A stretch of 64,000 nucleotides of DNA from UBA5239 sp040394635 (GCA_040394635.1 JBEBRW010000029.1:1-64000); one strand, 5' to 3'. Positions 50,928 through 60,283 are shown, counted from the first letter of the stretch. Translations and numbers: made by a program. Notes: generated from the letters alone by a model not told the origin.

Positions 50928-52388
50928 TTAGGCATTGTAAGTGGTCGAGGTCGTCGAACCGCTGTTTTCCGTCCATTCATAATGGAAGAATTTGCCGCGG
51001 GGCTTGTCGACGCGTTCATAAGTGTGCGCGCCGAAATAGTCACGCTGCGCCTGCAGCAGGTTCGCCGGCAGCACCGCCGAACGATACGAATCGTAATAGC
51101 AAAGCGCGCTCGAGAACGCCGGTACCGGGATACCGTACAGAGCGGCAGCAGCCACCACTTCGCGCCACGCGGTCTGGCACTTGTCGATCGCTTTCTTGAA
51201 GAAATCGGCCAGCAGCAGGTTCGCCAGCTTCGGGTTCTTGTCGAACGCCGCCTTGATGTCGCCGAGGAACTTGGCGCGGATGATACAGCCGCCGCGCCAC
51301 ATCAGCGCGATTTCGCCGTAATTCAGCTTCCAGCCGTATTCCGCGGCAGCCAGCTTCAGCAGCTGGAATCCCTGCGCGTAGGAACAGATCTTGGAGGCAT
51401 ACAGGGCCTGGCGGATCTTGTCGACCATGGCGGCTTTTTCGACGGCGGTCAGCTTGACGGCTTTCGGTCCTTTCAGAACCTTGGAAGCGGCCACGCGTTC
51501 TTCCTTGATCGCCGACGCGCAGCGGGCAAACACGGCTTCCGCAATCGTCGGAGCCGGGGCGCCCAGGTCCAGCGCACTCTGGCTGGTCCATTTGCCGGTG
51601 CCCTTCTGGCCGGCAGTATCGAGAATCACGTCGACCACCGGCTTCTTGGTTTCGGGATCGATTTCCTTCAGGATATTGGTGGTGATGTCGATCAGGTAGC
51701 TGTCCAGTTCGGCCTTGTTCCACGTGGCGAAAACTTTCTGCATTTCGGGAGCGCTCATACCCAGCATGTTTTTCATCAGCGTATAGGCTTCGCAGATCAT
51801 TTCCATGTCGCCGTATTCGATGCCGTTGTGAACCATTTTCACGTAGTGTCCGGCGCCGTTGTCACCGACCCATTCGCAGCAGGCGCTGCCGTCGGCAACC
51901 TTGGCGGAAATCGCCTGGAAAATCGGTTTCACCGCCGGCCATGCTTTCGGCGATCCGCCGGGCATGATCGAGGGACCGAGCAAAGCGCCTTCTTCGCCGC
52001 CGGAAACCCCGGTGCCGATGAAGAGCATTCCCTTGCTTTCCAGATAAGAAGTACGGCGGATCGAGTCAGGAAAATGACTGTTTCCGCCGTCTATGATGAT
52101 GTCACCTTTGTCAAGGTAAGGAATCAGCAGTTCGATAAATTCATCCACCGGTTTGCCGGCCTTGACCATCAACATGATCTTGCGCGGTTTTTCCAGATTG
52201 TCCACCAGTTCCTGAATGGAGTGGCAGCCGATGATATTCTTGCCTTTTCCTCTACCGTTGACAAAGTTATCGACCTTCTCGACGGTGCGGTTGAATACGG
52301 CGACATTGAAGCCTTTACTTTCCATATTCAGCACCAGGTTTTCGCCCATTACGGCGATCCCGATCAGGCCGATATTAGCTTTACTTAT
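50928..52388 (-). CDS. gnd: 6-phosphogluconate dehydrogenase with an apparent ATA start codon
   Basis: The protein matches Gnd throughout: NRTVEKVDNFVNGRGKGKN, MLMVKAGKPVDEFI, IIDGGNSHFPDS, GTGVSGGEEGALLGPSIMPGG, HYVKMVHNGIEYGDMEMICEAY, and a C-terminal YFGAHTYERVD. It oxidises 6-phosphogluconate to ribulose 5-phosphate. The first ATG (52349) would cut off the conserved NADP-binding strand SKANIGLIGIAV, which is encoded in frame just upstream. An in-frame TAA blocks extension beyond 52394, and the codon where Met is expected, before SKAN, is ATA (52388-52386). That ATA overlaps the TAA stop of the upstream H1-like gene as ATAA. The full-length protein would be 486 aa. A sequencing error at this base is the main alternative. 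Confidence 0.88.
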   Translation of the reverse strand: MSKANIGLIGIAVMGENLVLNMESKGFNVAVFNRTVEKVDNFVNGRGKGKNIIGCHSIQELVDNLEKPRKIMLMVKAGKPVDEFIELLIPYLDKGDIIIDGGNSHFPDSIRRTSYLESKGMLFIGTGVSGGEEGALLGPSIMPGGSPKAWPAVKPIFQAISAKVADGSACCEWVGDNGAGHYVKMVHNGIEYGDMEMICEAYTLMKNMLGMSAPEMQKVFATWNKAELDSYLIDITTNILKEIDPETKKPVVDVILDTAGQKGTGKWTSQSALDLGAPAPTIAEAVFARCASAIKEERVAASKVLKGPKAVKLTAVEKAAMVDKIRQALYASKICSYAQGFQLLKLAAAEYGWKLNYGEIALMWRGGCIIRAKFLGDIKAAFDKNPKLANLLLADFFKKAIDKCQTAWREVVAAAALYGIPVPAFSSALCYYDSYRSAVLPANLLQAQRDYFGAHTYERVDKPRGKFFHYEWTENSGSTTSTTYNA

Positions 52389-52975
52389 TTTTTTTTAGCC
52401 GGGGCTTTTTTCGCCGGTGCGGCTTTGGGAGCAGCAGCCTTCTTGGCCGGGGCGGCCTTCGGGGCAGCAGCTTTCTTCGCCGGGGCGGCCTTCACGGCAG
52501 CCTTCGGGGCAGCGGCTTTCTTCACCGGTGCAGCTTTCTTCACAGCGGCTTTCGGAGCAGCAGCTTTCTTCGCCGGTGCGGCCTTCACGGCAGCCTTCGG
52601 AGCAGCGGCTTTCTTGGCCGGTGCAGCTTTCTTCACAGCGGCTTTCGGAGCAGCAGCTTTCTTCGCCGGTGCGGCCTTCGGGGCAACAGCTTTCTTCACT
52701 GCGGCAACGACTTTCTTCGCATCTTTCTTGACGATGGCTTCAGCTTTTGCAATGGTAGCTTTCACTACATTGGTTTTCTTGGCCGGTGCGGCTTTCGGAG
52801 CAGCGGCTTTCTTCGCCGGCGCGGCCTTCACGGCAGCAGCTTTCGGAGCGGCGACTTTCTTGGCGGGAGCGGCTTTCTTAACAGCAGCTTTCGGAGCGGC
52901 GGCTTTCTTCGCCGGAGCGGCCTTTACGGCGGCAGCTTTCGGAGCGGCTTTCGGAGCGGATTTTGTCTTACCCAT
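52385..52975 (-). CDS. Histone H1-like Lys/Ala/Pro-rich DNA-binding protein
   Basis: The 196-aa protein is made almost only of Ala, Lys, Pro and Val, in about a dozen imperfect copies of a unit such as APAKKAAAPKAAVK. One less repetitive segment (about 75-106, TNVVKATIAKAEAIVKKDAK) could form a helix. It resembles the C-terminal tail of eukaryotic H1 and bacterial Hc1/AlgP-like proteins, which compact DNA through charge. It lies directly upstream of gnd with a 4-base overlap. The repeated coding sequence may vary in copy number between strains. DNA binding is inferred from composition. Confidence 0.82.
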   Translation of the reverse strand: MGKTKSAPKAAPKAAAVKAAPAKKAAAPKAAVKKAAPAKKVAAPKAAAVKAAPAKKAAAPKAAPAKKTNVVKATIAKAEAIVKKDAKKVVAAVKKAVAPKAAPAKKAAAPKAAVKKAAPAKKAAAPKAAVKAAPAKKAAAPKAAVKKAAPVKKAAAPKAAVKAAPAKKAAAPKAAPAKKAAAPKAAPAKKAPAKKK

Positions 52976-53425
52976 TTAACATTCCCCTTTGTTGAATTTT
53001 TATGGCGACAATGCCGTTTTCAATGGACACTAATATAACTCAATTAATGTTCAACGCAATCTCTGCAAGAGCAGAAATGATGTTTTTTTTGAAAAAAAGT
53101 CTAAAAAATCGTCATAAACACCGTTTTTTTCCCGGATTTTCCGTTTTTTAACGCTTTTCGCATCGCTATTTTTTCAATTTTTTTTCTGCAGAAACGAATT
53201 TTTCCGTTTTTTTCGCATCGAAATACATCGTTTTTTCGTCGCATTTTTTCATCCTTTCATCTTTTTTCGATATATGCAACTATTTAATCTTATGGAATAT
53301 TACAAAAATATCACCGGCGTCGGTAATTCAATTGAGTCAAATACCAATATCAACCGTATTTTTCGCCGTTTTTTTGTTGACAATTTTTTCCTTTCATATT
53401 ATCTTATCAACAGACAGGAAAATGC
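52976..53425. other. 450-bp T-tract-rich intergenic region
   Basis: No gene is seen between the divergent H1-like and zinc-ribbon genes. The part from 53083 to 53267 carries about a dozen T-runs of 4-8 bases, many centred 8-13 bases apart, and two copies of TTTTCGCATCG (53155-53165, 53210-53220). Such spacing can bend DNA. Promoters for both genes should lie here but no clear pair of hexamers was found. Confidence 0.5.
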
Positions 53426-54514
53426 ATGAAAAAACAGCGCGATAAAAACGATAAATTCGATCAGAAATCATTCGCCGTAACCATCCGGCAAAACACCCAA
53501 TTTCAAGCTCGAATCATCACCATGATTTCACTTGTTTCCGGCCTCATTTACATCACTGCCGGATGCGGTCTTTTCATCTTCACTCAGAGCCACACGCTAC
53601 CGGATGCGGCAAAAGAAATTACTCTGCTCATGATTGTATCAGGATTTTTCGTCCTCATTTTCACCATCTTCCCTTTGCTCTTTTTTCTTTCGCCGAAATG
53701 CCCGTTTTGCCGCAGAAATTTCAGAGATCCGCGTATTCCGCTGGCCACTGGATTCTGCCCCGAATGCCGCAGGGTATTATTCAAGAACGAAAAGCTTTCC
53801 GGCATTAAACTGCCAACCATAATCGATGCTCTATCGCATTTCTACATCTATGAATTCCTCAGCTTCTTCTTTGTCATGACGATTTTCGCTCTGCTCATTA
53901 AATCCTATGCCTATATATATTATTGGCAGCTCATATCTGCGTTTGCATTTTGCGAAGGATTGGCACTGCTGTTTTTTCCTTTTTACTTAATGATTCGGCA
54001 TCGCATCGCCTGCAGGCGTCCACCTGAAACTCCGGCATGCGAAATATGCGGCGGAATACCGTTAAAAGGCCTGCTGTCCGTAACCGGAAATTGCTCCAAT
54101 TGCGGCTCGCCGGTCAACGATGAATGGGCGCCTCCAGAACCCGAGCCTCTCGCCGATTTGCCCACCTGGAATGAAATCAAGAAATATCAGAAAAAGATTG
54201 CGATGGCGATGTTTATTTCGACCGTTCTGGCGTTTGCGGCATCAGCCATTTTATTTTACCATGGCGCCCATACTGATATGAATGGTGTCTGGTTCTTTCT
54301 GATCGCCATTATAATTCTCTTTCCCGGCATGATCTCTCCTATATTATATATGGAACATAGAGCAATAAAAAAACGCAGCAAATTCATGGTGTATTTCCGG
54401 TGCCCGTATTGCGATTTTTCTTTGCGCCCGAATGGTTCAACTCTGAAAAATGTCGAGCGCTGCCCGAAGTGCCGTCGGCGCTTAATCAAAAGGACCGGTG
54501 CTGATGAAAATTGA
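53426..54514 (+). CDS. Membrane protein with three zinc-ribbon Cys motifs (paralogue 1)
   Basis: The 362-aa protein has four membrane segments (about 32-54, 64-88, 144-190, 250-305) alternating with three CxxC...CxxC pairs: CPFC/CPEC (Cys about 92), CEIC/CSNC (about 205) and CPYC/CPKC (about 326). Before the third membrane block lies PPEPEPLADLPTWNE, also present in the downstream paralogue. The zinc ribbons likely face the cytoplasm. I do not recognise a family; a role in envelope sensing is only a guess. Confidence 0.72.
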   Translation: MKKQRDKNDKFDQKSFAVTIRQNTQFQARIITMISLVSGLIYITAGCGLFIFTQSHTLPDAAKEITLLMIVSGFFVLIFTIFPLLFFLSPKCPFCRRNFRDPRIPLATGFCPECRRVLFKNEKLSGIKLPTIIDALSHFYIYEFLSFFFVMTIFALLIKSYAYIYYWQLISAFAFCEGLALLFFPFYLMIRHRIACRRPPETPACEICGGIPLKGLLSVTGNCSNCGSPVNDEWAPPEPEPLADLPTWNEIKKYQKKIAMAMFISTVLAFAASAILFYHGAHTDMNGVWFFLIAIIILFPGMISPILYMEHRAIKKRSKFMVYFRCPYCDFSLRPNGSTLKNVERCPKCRRRLIKRTGADEN

Positions 54515-55601
54515 TCAGGAAAAATTTGCGTTGGCGAGCCGTCATTATCAGCGTTTGCAGGGCCGCTTTATTATGGTTTCGGCGCTGCTCGTCGGAACGC
54601 TGTATATCTTCGCCGGATTGATGTTATCCAACTCTGCAATGAAACCGCTGGAAGACGGTTTTTCACTCGTTGCTCTTTTTCTGGGCATGACGGCATTCTT
54701 CATTGCGCCACTGCTGATCCTGATATCGTATCTGTTTGCGCCCGCCTGTCCGCATTGTCATAGAAAACTGTTGAAACCACATATTCAGACGGCCAGCGGT
54801 TTGTGTCCTCATTGCCATCAGATTCTTTTTGACCGGATGAAATTGAATCAAATTGAATTGCCTCCGCATAACCCTTATTTGAACCCGGTATTTTTTCAGG
54901 GAACCACACTGATTCTCTCGGTCATTTTATTCTCGGCTTTGCAATTTCTTGACGCAGAAACCCTGCTGGCCAGATTGAGTATCCTTCTCGTGATCGAAGG
55001 CATTCTGATCGTGGCGGTTTTAATCCTGCCGCTCCTCTATTACCGGCTGCGGGAAAAACGCCGGTGTGGAATCTGCAACAGCGTGGTCTCCGAAGACATC
55101 GCGGATATGACCGGCCATTGTTCCGCCTGCGGTTCTCCGGTGAATAAGCCGTGGCCGCCGCCGGAGCCGGAACCCATTGCCGAATTGCCGACGTGGGAGG
55201 AGCTTCAACAGCACCGCCGCGAAATCCGCAAAATGATCGGCATCGCGACCGTCACGGCCATCGTCATCATCGCGGTGTCATTTCTGCTGATGCTGAGTTT
55301 CGAAAATCGCGATACGATCTTTTATATCATTGTCACCGGCGGTATTATTGCCGTACCGGTGGGCATCGCATATTATACCCATCTCCGGATCGAAAAAATG
55401 ACGAAAGCCAAAGCGCGGAAGTTCCACGTCTACGACCACTGCCCGTATTGTCAAAACAAGCCGCAGAAAATGGTCACGGAAATCGTTTCGATCGTCCTGG
55501 ATGTGGAAGAGGAAAAACAGCGCCGGCACCGTCTTGACCTGAATTTATACGGACGCTGCCGCAAATGCCGCCGCCGCCTGATCAGGCAAATGCCAAAATA
55601 A
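54504..55601 (+). CDS. Membrane protein with three zinc-ribbon Cys motifs (paralogue 2)
   Basis: The 365-aa protein has the same plan as the gene before it: CPHC/CPHC, CGIC/CSAC and CPYC...CRKC motifs between membrane segments, and the shared PPEPEPIAELPTWEE. It starts inside the end of the first gene: the ATG at 54504 lies 9 bases after AGGA, better placed than the GTG at 54498. The overlap suggests the two products are made together and may form a heteromer. Function unknown. Confidence 0.72.
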   Translation: MKIDQEKFALASRHYQRLQGRFIMVSALLVGTLYIFAGLMLSNSAMKPLEDGFSLVALFLGMTAFFIAPLLILISYLFAPACPHCHRKLLKPHIQTASGLCPHCHQILFDRMKLNQIELPPHNPYLNPVFFQGTTLILSVILFSALQFLDAETLLARLSILLVIEGILIVAVLILPLLYYRLREKRRCGICNSVVSEDIADMTGHCSACGSPVNKPWPPPEPEPIAELPTWEELQQHRREIRKMIGIATVTAIVIIAVSFLLMLSFENRDTIFYIIVTGGIIAVPVGIAYYTHLRIEKMTKAKARKFHVYDHCPYCQNKPQKMVTEIVSIVLDVEEEKQRRHRLDLNLYGRCRKCRRRLIRQMPK

Positions 55602-55672
55602 TCCCCCAATATCGTTTGTAATACCCCGGACGAACCAGTATATTATAAGTTTTACTACTATTAAATTGACTT

Positions 55673-57124
55673 ATGATTATTGCGTTAAAAAATCGATTTT
55701 TGGGCTATTTCAGTCCCCGCCAGTTTATTGAGCCGGGCGGCTACAAAGAAATCTGGGGCGTGGCCTGGCCGCTGATCCTGATGAATACCAGCAACACGGT
55801 AATGATGGTGGTCAACCGTTGGTTCCTCGCCATCAAATCCACCGCGGACGTGACGGCGGCGGTGCCCGCCGGCCAGTTCTTCTTTACCATGATGTCGTTC
55901 TTCCTGATCACTACGACGTTCACGGCCACGCTGGTGGCGCAGAATTACGGCAAAGACGACAAAGTAGGATGCGTGAAATCGACGTGGGGCGGATTTTATT
56001 TCGGCTTGATCGTGGCCGGCACGGTGGGGATACTGCTGCCGTTTTTCGGGGCGTGGCTCATCCATGCGGTGAGCACCGGAACCGCTCCGGATATCATCGA
56101 GCGGCAGGTCGATTATTTCGTGGCCATGTCGCCATGCGCGGGGCTGGCGTGTATCGAAACGGCATTTCTCTCATTCTTCACCGGTCGCGGACAGACGAAA
56201 ATCGTCGGCGCGATCAAGGTGGGGGCGTGCCTGATCAGTATTCCGCTGAATTATATTTTCATTTTCGGGATGTTCGGACTGCCGCAGTTCGGCATCATCG
56301 GCGCGGGGCTGGCGGCGACGACGGCGAGCTTGTTCTCGGTAGCCGCGGCGGCATTGTTTTATTTCAATTATGATCAGGGCGATTATCCTACGCGGCGCTA
56401 TCGCAAATTCGACTGGGAGCGGATCTTGCGGCTGGTCAAATTCGGGGCCCCGGCGGGACTGCAGACCTGTATCCGCAATTCGGCGTTTGCCATTGTACTG
56501 ATGCTGGTGGGACAGCTGGGCAAGGAACAGGCGGCGGCACTGAGTATCGCCATGATCATCCACTTCATCGGCGGCATGCCGATCATCGGAATGCTGGACG
56601 CCACGTCGGTCGTCACCGGCAAATACATCGGCAAACGGCGGCTGCTGGTCGCCGAACGGGTGATCTGGCGTTCGCTCCGCATCCTATATATCTATATGCT
56701 GCTGGCGGGCATCATGTATCTGGTGGTGCCGGAAACCATGATACGGCTCTTCAATTCCCACGATACTTCCGGCATTGATTTCGAAGAAGTGATCCACCAG
56801 GGACGACTGCTGCTGGCGGTGATGTTTGTCGGCAATCTCTTGGACGGCCTGCGCTTTTTGTTGATGGGGGCGCTGCGCGGCGCGGGCGACACGCGGATTC
56901 CGCTGCTGTTCAGCATCTGCACGTCGTGGTTTATTCAACTGCCGGGCTCGATTTTCCTGATCAAATACCTGCAGGCGCCGGCGTGGGCGGTGTGGTGCTG
57001 GCTGGTATTTTATGTCATCATCGACGCCCTGCTGCTGGTCTGGCGGCGCAACTCCGGCGCCTGGAAAAAAATCGAAATCGTCCACCTGCCCCCCGCCCCG
57101 CCCGAAGTCGACGAAGCGGACTGA
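55673..57124 (+). CDS. MATE-family efflux transporter
   Basis: The 483-aa protein has 12 membrane segments in two related halves, with YKEIWGVAWPLILMNTSNTVMMVVNRWFLA in the first and FGAPAGLQTCIRNSAFAIVLMLVGQLG in the second, as in MATE/NorM proteins. These export cationic compounds using Na+ or H+ gradients. No ribosome site is visible before the ATG. It seems to be a single-gene unit between the zinc-ribbon pair and the lipoprotein hydrolase. Confidence 0.9.
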   Translation: MIIALKNRFLGYFSPRQFIEPGGYKEIWGVAWPLILMNTSNTVMMVVNRWFLAIKSTADVTAAVPAGQFFFTMMSFFLITTTFTATLVAQNYGKDDKVGCVKSTWGGFYFGLIVAGTVGILLPFFGAWLIHAVSTGTAPDIIERQVDYFVAMSPCAGLACIETAFLSFFTGRGQTKIVGAIKVGACLISIPLNYIFIFGMFGLPQFGIIGAGLAATTASLFSVAAAALFYFNYDQGDYPTRRYRKFDWERILRLVKFGAPAGLQTCIRNSAFAIVLMLVGQLGKEQAAALSIAMIIHFIGGMPIIGMLDATSVVTGKYIGKRRLLVAERVIWRSLRILYIYMLLAGIMYLVVPETMIRLFNSHDTSGIDFEEVIHQGRLLLAVMFVGNLLDGLRFLLMGALRGAGDTRIPLLFSICTSWFIQLPGSIFLIKYLQAPAWAVWCWLVFYVIIDALLLVWRRNSGAWKKIEIVHLPPAPPEVDEAD

Positions 57125-57200
57125 CAATCCGATTTGAATAAACTCCGGGTTGATTTTTCGGCATAAAGCATTATTGTATACGAAATTCGGAGAATTATTT

Positions 57201-59117
57201 ATGCGGGGTTTTCAGTATTTTGTCTTGCCGGTGGTTCTGGTGCTGGCGATTTTGTGTGGCTGCAGCAATGAAATTCAGTTGAAAGAAGTCGGCCGGAATT
57301 CGCGCGAGGACAGCTTCGTCAAGGCGGCAAAGAATTTCGACGGCCTCTCGGACGTGACGCTGAATTATCTGAACGCCAATCAACTCTACGGGACCTTCAA
57401 AAGCGACCCGGACTACATCATCAAAATGTTGAACCGCCGCTTCATGGAGCACCGCGAGCGCGAAATCCTCGAAATGCTGGCGAACATCTGTCACTATATG
57501 GGGCGGAAACATTCGGATATCGACAAATCGGTACGTTATTACACCTCCTGCGCGGTCTATTCCTATTATTATCTTTTCAGCAACGAAGTGTACCCGCCGA
57601 AAAGCGCGTTTGCCAATCCCGACGATCTCTTCGTCAGCCGTTATTACAACGCCTCGGTGACGAATATTTTCGAGTTTCTGAACAAGAAAGGCATGATCTG
57701 GCAGGAGTCCTACATGCTGCCCACGGTCATCGACGACATGCCGCTGCACTTCAGCAAACCGGTCTGCAAGCTGTCGTTTCCGCAGGATTATTACGACAAT
57801 TTTTTCCCGACCAGCAATTACGAAGTGAAACACGCGTTGACCATCAGCGGTGTCTTCGGCATCGGCGCGCCGCTGATCGCGATTCTGAAAACGGATAAGG
57901 ACCTGAAATCCGAGTATCTCACCGGCGGCATGCCGTCGCCGGTAACCGCATTTCTACGGCTCAAATATCAGGATAACCGGATTCAGGCGAATCTGGAACT
58001 GTACGACGCCTTCCGTGCCGAATTCGTAGAGATCGCCGGCAACAATATCCCGCTGGAACTCGACTTCACCACGCCGCTGGCCTATATGCTCAAGCGCCCG
58101 GCGCTGCTCCCCGCCGTTTTCGCACTGCTGAACCCGGACAAAACGGGCAAATACAACAACATCTACATGCTCACACCATACTCGAAGGACCGGATTCCGG
58201 TGCTGTTCGTCCACGGCCTGCTCTCGAATCCGCGTACCTGGGCGCAGTTGCTCAATACGCTGATGAACTCGGATGCCATCCGCCAGAATTACCAGTTCAT
58301 GATGTTCGGCTACTCCACCGGCAATCCGGTGATTTACTCGGCCCGCGAACTGCGCCGCCAGCTGACCGAGTTTCACCACAAATTCGACCCGGATTCCACC
58401 AACCCGAAATTCAATCAGATGATCGTGATCGGCCACAGCATGGGCGGCCTCCTGACCAAAACACTGATTCAAGACAGCGACAACCGGCTCCCCAAACTGA
58501 TCCTCGGCGACAAAGCCGAGAAAATCCAGAATGAATTGACCGAAGAACAGCGGAAATATTTCGACGACCTGGTCAATTACAAGTCATTGCCGTTCGTCAA
58601 ACGGGTGGTTTTCATGGCGGTGCCGCACCGGGGTTCGAGCATGGCCACGCTCTCTTTCGCCGGCTTTTTCTCGTCGCTGATCACCCTGCCGCAGGACCTG
58701 CTCACCACGGTCTATTCGCTTTCCAAAGGCGCGCTGGCCGATGCCGGCTTCCTCTCAGGTCCCGACGATGTTTATATCGCCACCGGCATCAGTACCCTCG
58801 ACCCGAAAAACCGCTCGCTGGTCGGGCTCAGCGAACTGCCGTTTGTGGAAGGCGTGAAATATCACTCGATCATCGGCAATGCCAAAGCGGCGGGCATCCC
58901 CGGCGGCAACGACGGCATCGTCGAATATCAGAGCTCCCACCTGGACGGCGCCGAGAGCGAACTGGTGGTCAAATCCGGCCACAGCGTCCAACAGAACGCC
59001 GCCGCCATCGACGAAGTGCGCCGGATTCTCCTGCAGCACCTTCATGAAAACGGTCTGCTGAAGGGATATGGTTACAAAAAAGAGGACTTGCAGGAAAAAA
59101 GTGAAAAGCCGCATTAA
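57201..59117 (+). CDS. Lipoprotein with C-terminal alpha/beta hydrolase domain
   Basis: The 638-aa product has a lipoprotein signal (VVLVLAILCGC, Cys about 21), a helical region of about 300 residues, and an alpha/beta hydrolase domain (about 325-620) with VLFVHGLLSNPRTW for the oxyanion hole, GHSMGG with Ser about 413, FMAVPHRGSS and the candidate late His in VKSGHSVQQN. It is probably a membrane-bound esterase or lipase facing the periplasm. CGGAGA precedes the ATG at 57201; the frame opens upstream to 57150 without a signal. It overlaps the DUF4105 gene that follows. Confidence 0.87.
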   Translation: MRGFQYFVLPVVLVLAILCGCSNEIQLKEVGRNSREDSFVKAAKNFDGLSDVTLNYLNANQLYGTFKSDPDYIIKMLNRRFMEHREREILEMLANICHYMGRKHSDIDKSVRYYTSCAVYSYYYLFSNEVYPPKSAFANPDDLFVSRYYNASVTNIFEFLNKKGMIWQESYMLPTVIDDMPLHFSKPVCKLSFPQDYYDNFFPTSNYEVKHALTISGVFGIGAPLIAILKTDKDLKSEYLTGGMPSPVTAFLRLKYQDNRIQANLELYDAFRAEFVEIAGNNIPLELDFTTPLAYMLKRPALLPAVFALLNPDKTGKYNNIYMLTPYSKDRIPVLFVHGLLSNPRTWAQLLNTLMNSDAIRQNYQFMMFGYSTGNPVIYSARELRRQLTEFHHKFDPDSTNPKFNQMIVIGHSMGGLLTKTLIQDSDNRLPKLILGDKAEKIQNELTEEQRKYFDDLVNYKSLPFVKRVVFMAVPHRGSSMATLSFAGFFSSLITLPQDLLTTVYSLSKGALADAGFLSGPDDVYIATGISTLDPKNRSLVGLSELPFVEGVKYHSIIGNAKAAGIPGGNDGIVEYQSSHLDGAESELVVKSGHSVQQNAAAIDEVRRILLQHLHENGLLKGYGYKKEDLQEKSEKPH

Positions 59118-60111
59118 GACGATTTTTAAGGTTTTCGCCTGGGTCCCCGGGTACCTGCTTTATTCGGTACTGGCGGCCTGGTGCTTCGGGGCGGTATGGT
59201 ACTCGAACCTGCCGTGGCGGTGGCTGCGGATCGTGTGCGCACTCATCGCACTGGCTATATTTATTGCCGGACCGTTTGTCGGGCCGCTGGTGAAAAAGAA
59301 ATATTGCTTCCGGATCGCGCTCGGCGTAATGGCCGTCATCATCATCTGGTTTCTGCTGATTCCCGCCTCGAATGACCGCGACTGGCAGCCGTCGTTTTCG
59401 CGCAATCCGCGCGCCGAATTCGACAAGGACGACAAAGTCACCATCTACAACATCCGCGACTTCGAATACCGCACCGAAAAAGATTTCGACGTCCACTATA
59501 TCGACGGCACCTACGATCTCGACGAGCTAAACACCATGGATTATGTTCAGGTGCACTGGGACGGCATGAAGGCCATCGCGCACTCGATGCTCTCCTTCGG
59601 CTTCAAGGACGGCCGTCACATCGTGGTCTCGGTGGAAACGCGGCTGGACAAAAATGACATACAGGGCGCCCTGCCCGGCCTGTACAAAAATTTCGAACTG
59701 CTGATGATTCTGGGCACCGAACGCGACATCCTGGGCCTGCGCACCAACTACCGCCACGAACAGGTCTATCTGTACCCGACCCAATGTACCGACGCTGAAA
59801 TCAAGGTGGTTTTCCTCGATATCCTGCGCCGCGTCAACGAGCTCAACGAACACCCGAAATTCTACAACACGATTTCGCACAACTGTTTCTCCTCGCTGAT
59901 GCCGAGCCTGAAGCTGATCCGCCCGAAAATGAAGTTCGACGTGCCGCTGCTGCTGAACGGCTTCACCGACCGCAAAGCCTTCGAATACGAACTGAGCCAG
60001 GGTGCCATCAAAGGCTCATTCGAGGAATTCCGCCAGCAGCACTATGTCAACCCCAAAGTCGACCAGCTGAAAGAACTCCCCCAGAACTACTCCCAGCTCA
60101 TCCGCCGCTAG
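59101..60111 (+). CDS. DUF4105 (Lnb N-terminal-like) membrane protein
   Basis: The protein (336 aa from the GTG at 59101) has three membrane segments in the first 110 residues and a DUF4105 domain (about 135-330: DVHYIDGTYDLDELNTMDYVQVHWDGMKAIAHSMLSFGF, LRTNYRHEQVYLYPTQCT, YNTISHNCFSSLMP). DUF4105 is thought to be a cysteine hydrolase-like fold; the Cys in SHNCFSS is the candidate nucleophile. Start choice: AGGA at 59092-59095 favours GTG 59101; ATG 59068 is an alternative with poor spacing. It overlaps the hydrolase gene, so the two probably work on the same envelope substrate. Confidence 0.82.
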   Translation: MKSRIKTIFKVFAWVPGYLLYSVLAAWCFGAVWYSNLPWRWLRIVCALIALAIFIAGPFVGPLVKKKYCFRIALGVMAVIIIWFLLIPASNDRDWQPSFSRNPRAEFDKDDKVTIYNIRDFEYRTEKDFDVHYIDGTYDLDELNTMDYVQVHWDGMKAIAHSMLSFGFKDGRHIVVSVETRLDKNDIQGALPGLYKNFELLMILGTERDILGLRTNYRHEQVYLYPTQCTDAEIKVVFLDILRRVNELNEHPKFYNTISHNCFSSLMPSLKLIRPKMKFDVPLLLNGFTDRKAFEYELSQGAIKGSFEEFRQQHYVNPKVDQLKELPQNYSQLIRR

Positions 60112-60128
60112 ATCCAGGAATTTTTTTA

Positions 60129-60226
60129 ACACAAATGTCACGAATAAACACGAAAAACCCCATTGGCGACCGCCAATGGAATTGATTTATTTTTGTGTTC
60201 TTTTTGTGTATTTTGTGGACAAAAAA
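60129..60226. repeat. CACGAA-type inverted repeat (copy 1)
   Basis: Arms at about 60129-60158 (units of CACGAA/CACAAA) and 60190-60226 (TTTTTGTG units, GTGGACAAAAA) are inverted. The centre holds a perfect 8-bp hairpin at 60160-60179 with a GACC loop. The same family occurs after the next gene (63204-63404). Confidence 0.65.
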
Positions 60227-60283
60227 TCCCCTATGAGGTGCTTGCCCGGCGGTGAATATTTTGGGAATTCGCTGGCGGGGGTA

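Noticed and set aside
52385..52975. Regular direct repeats that could be taken for a CRISPR array
   Set aside because: The repeats are codon repeats of the AKP-rich protein, without unique spacers of constant length, and no cas genes are near.
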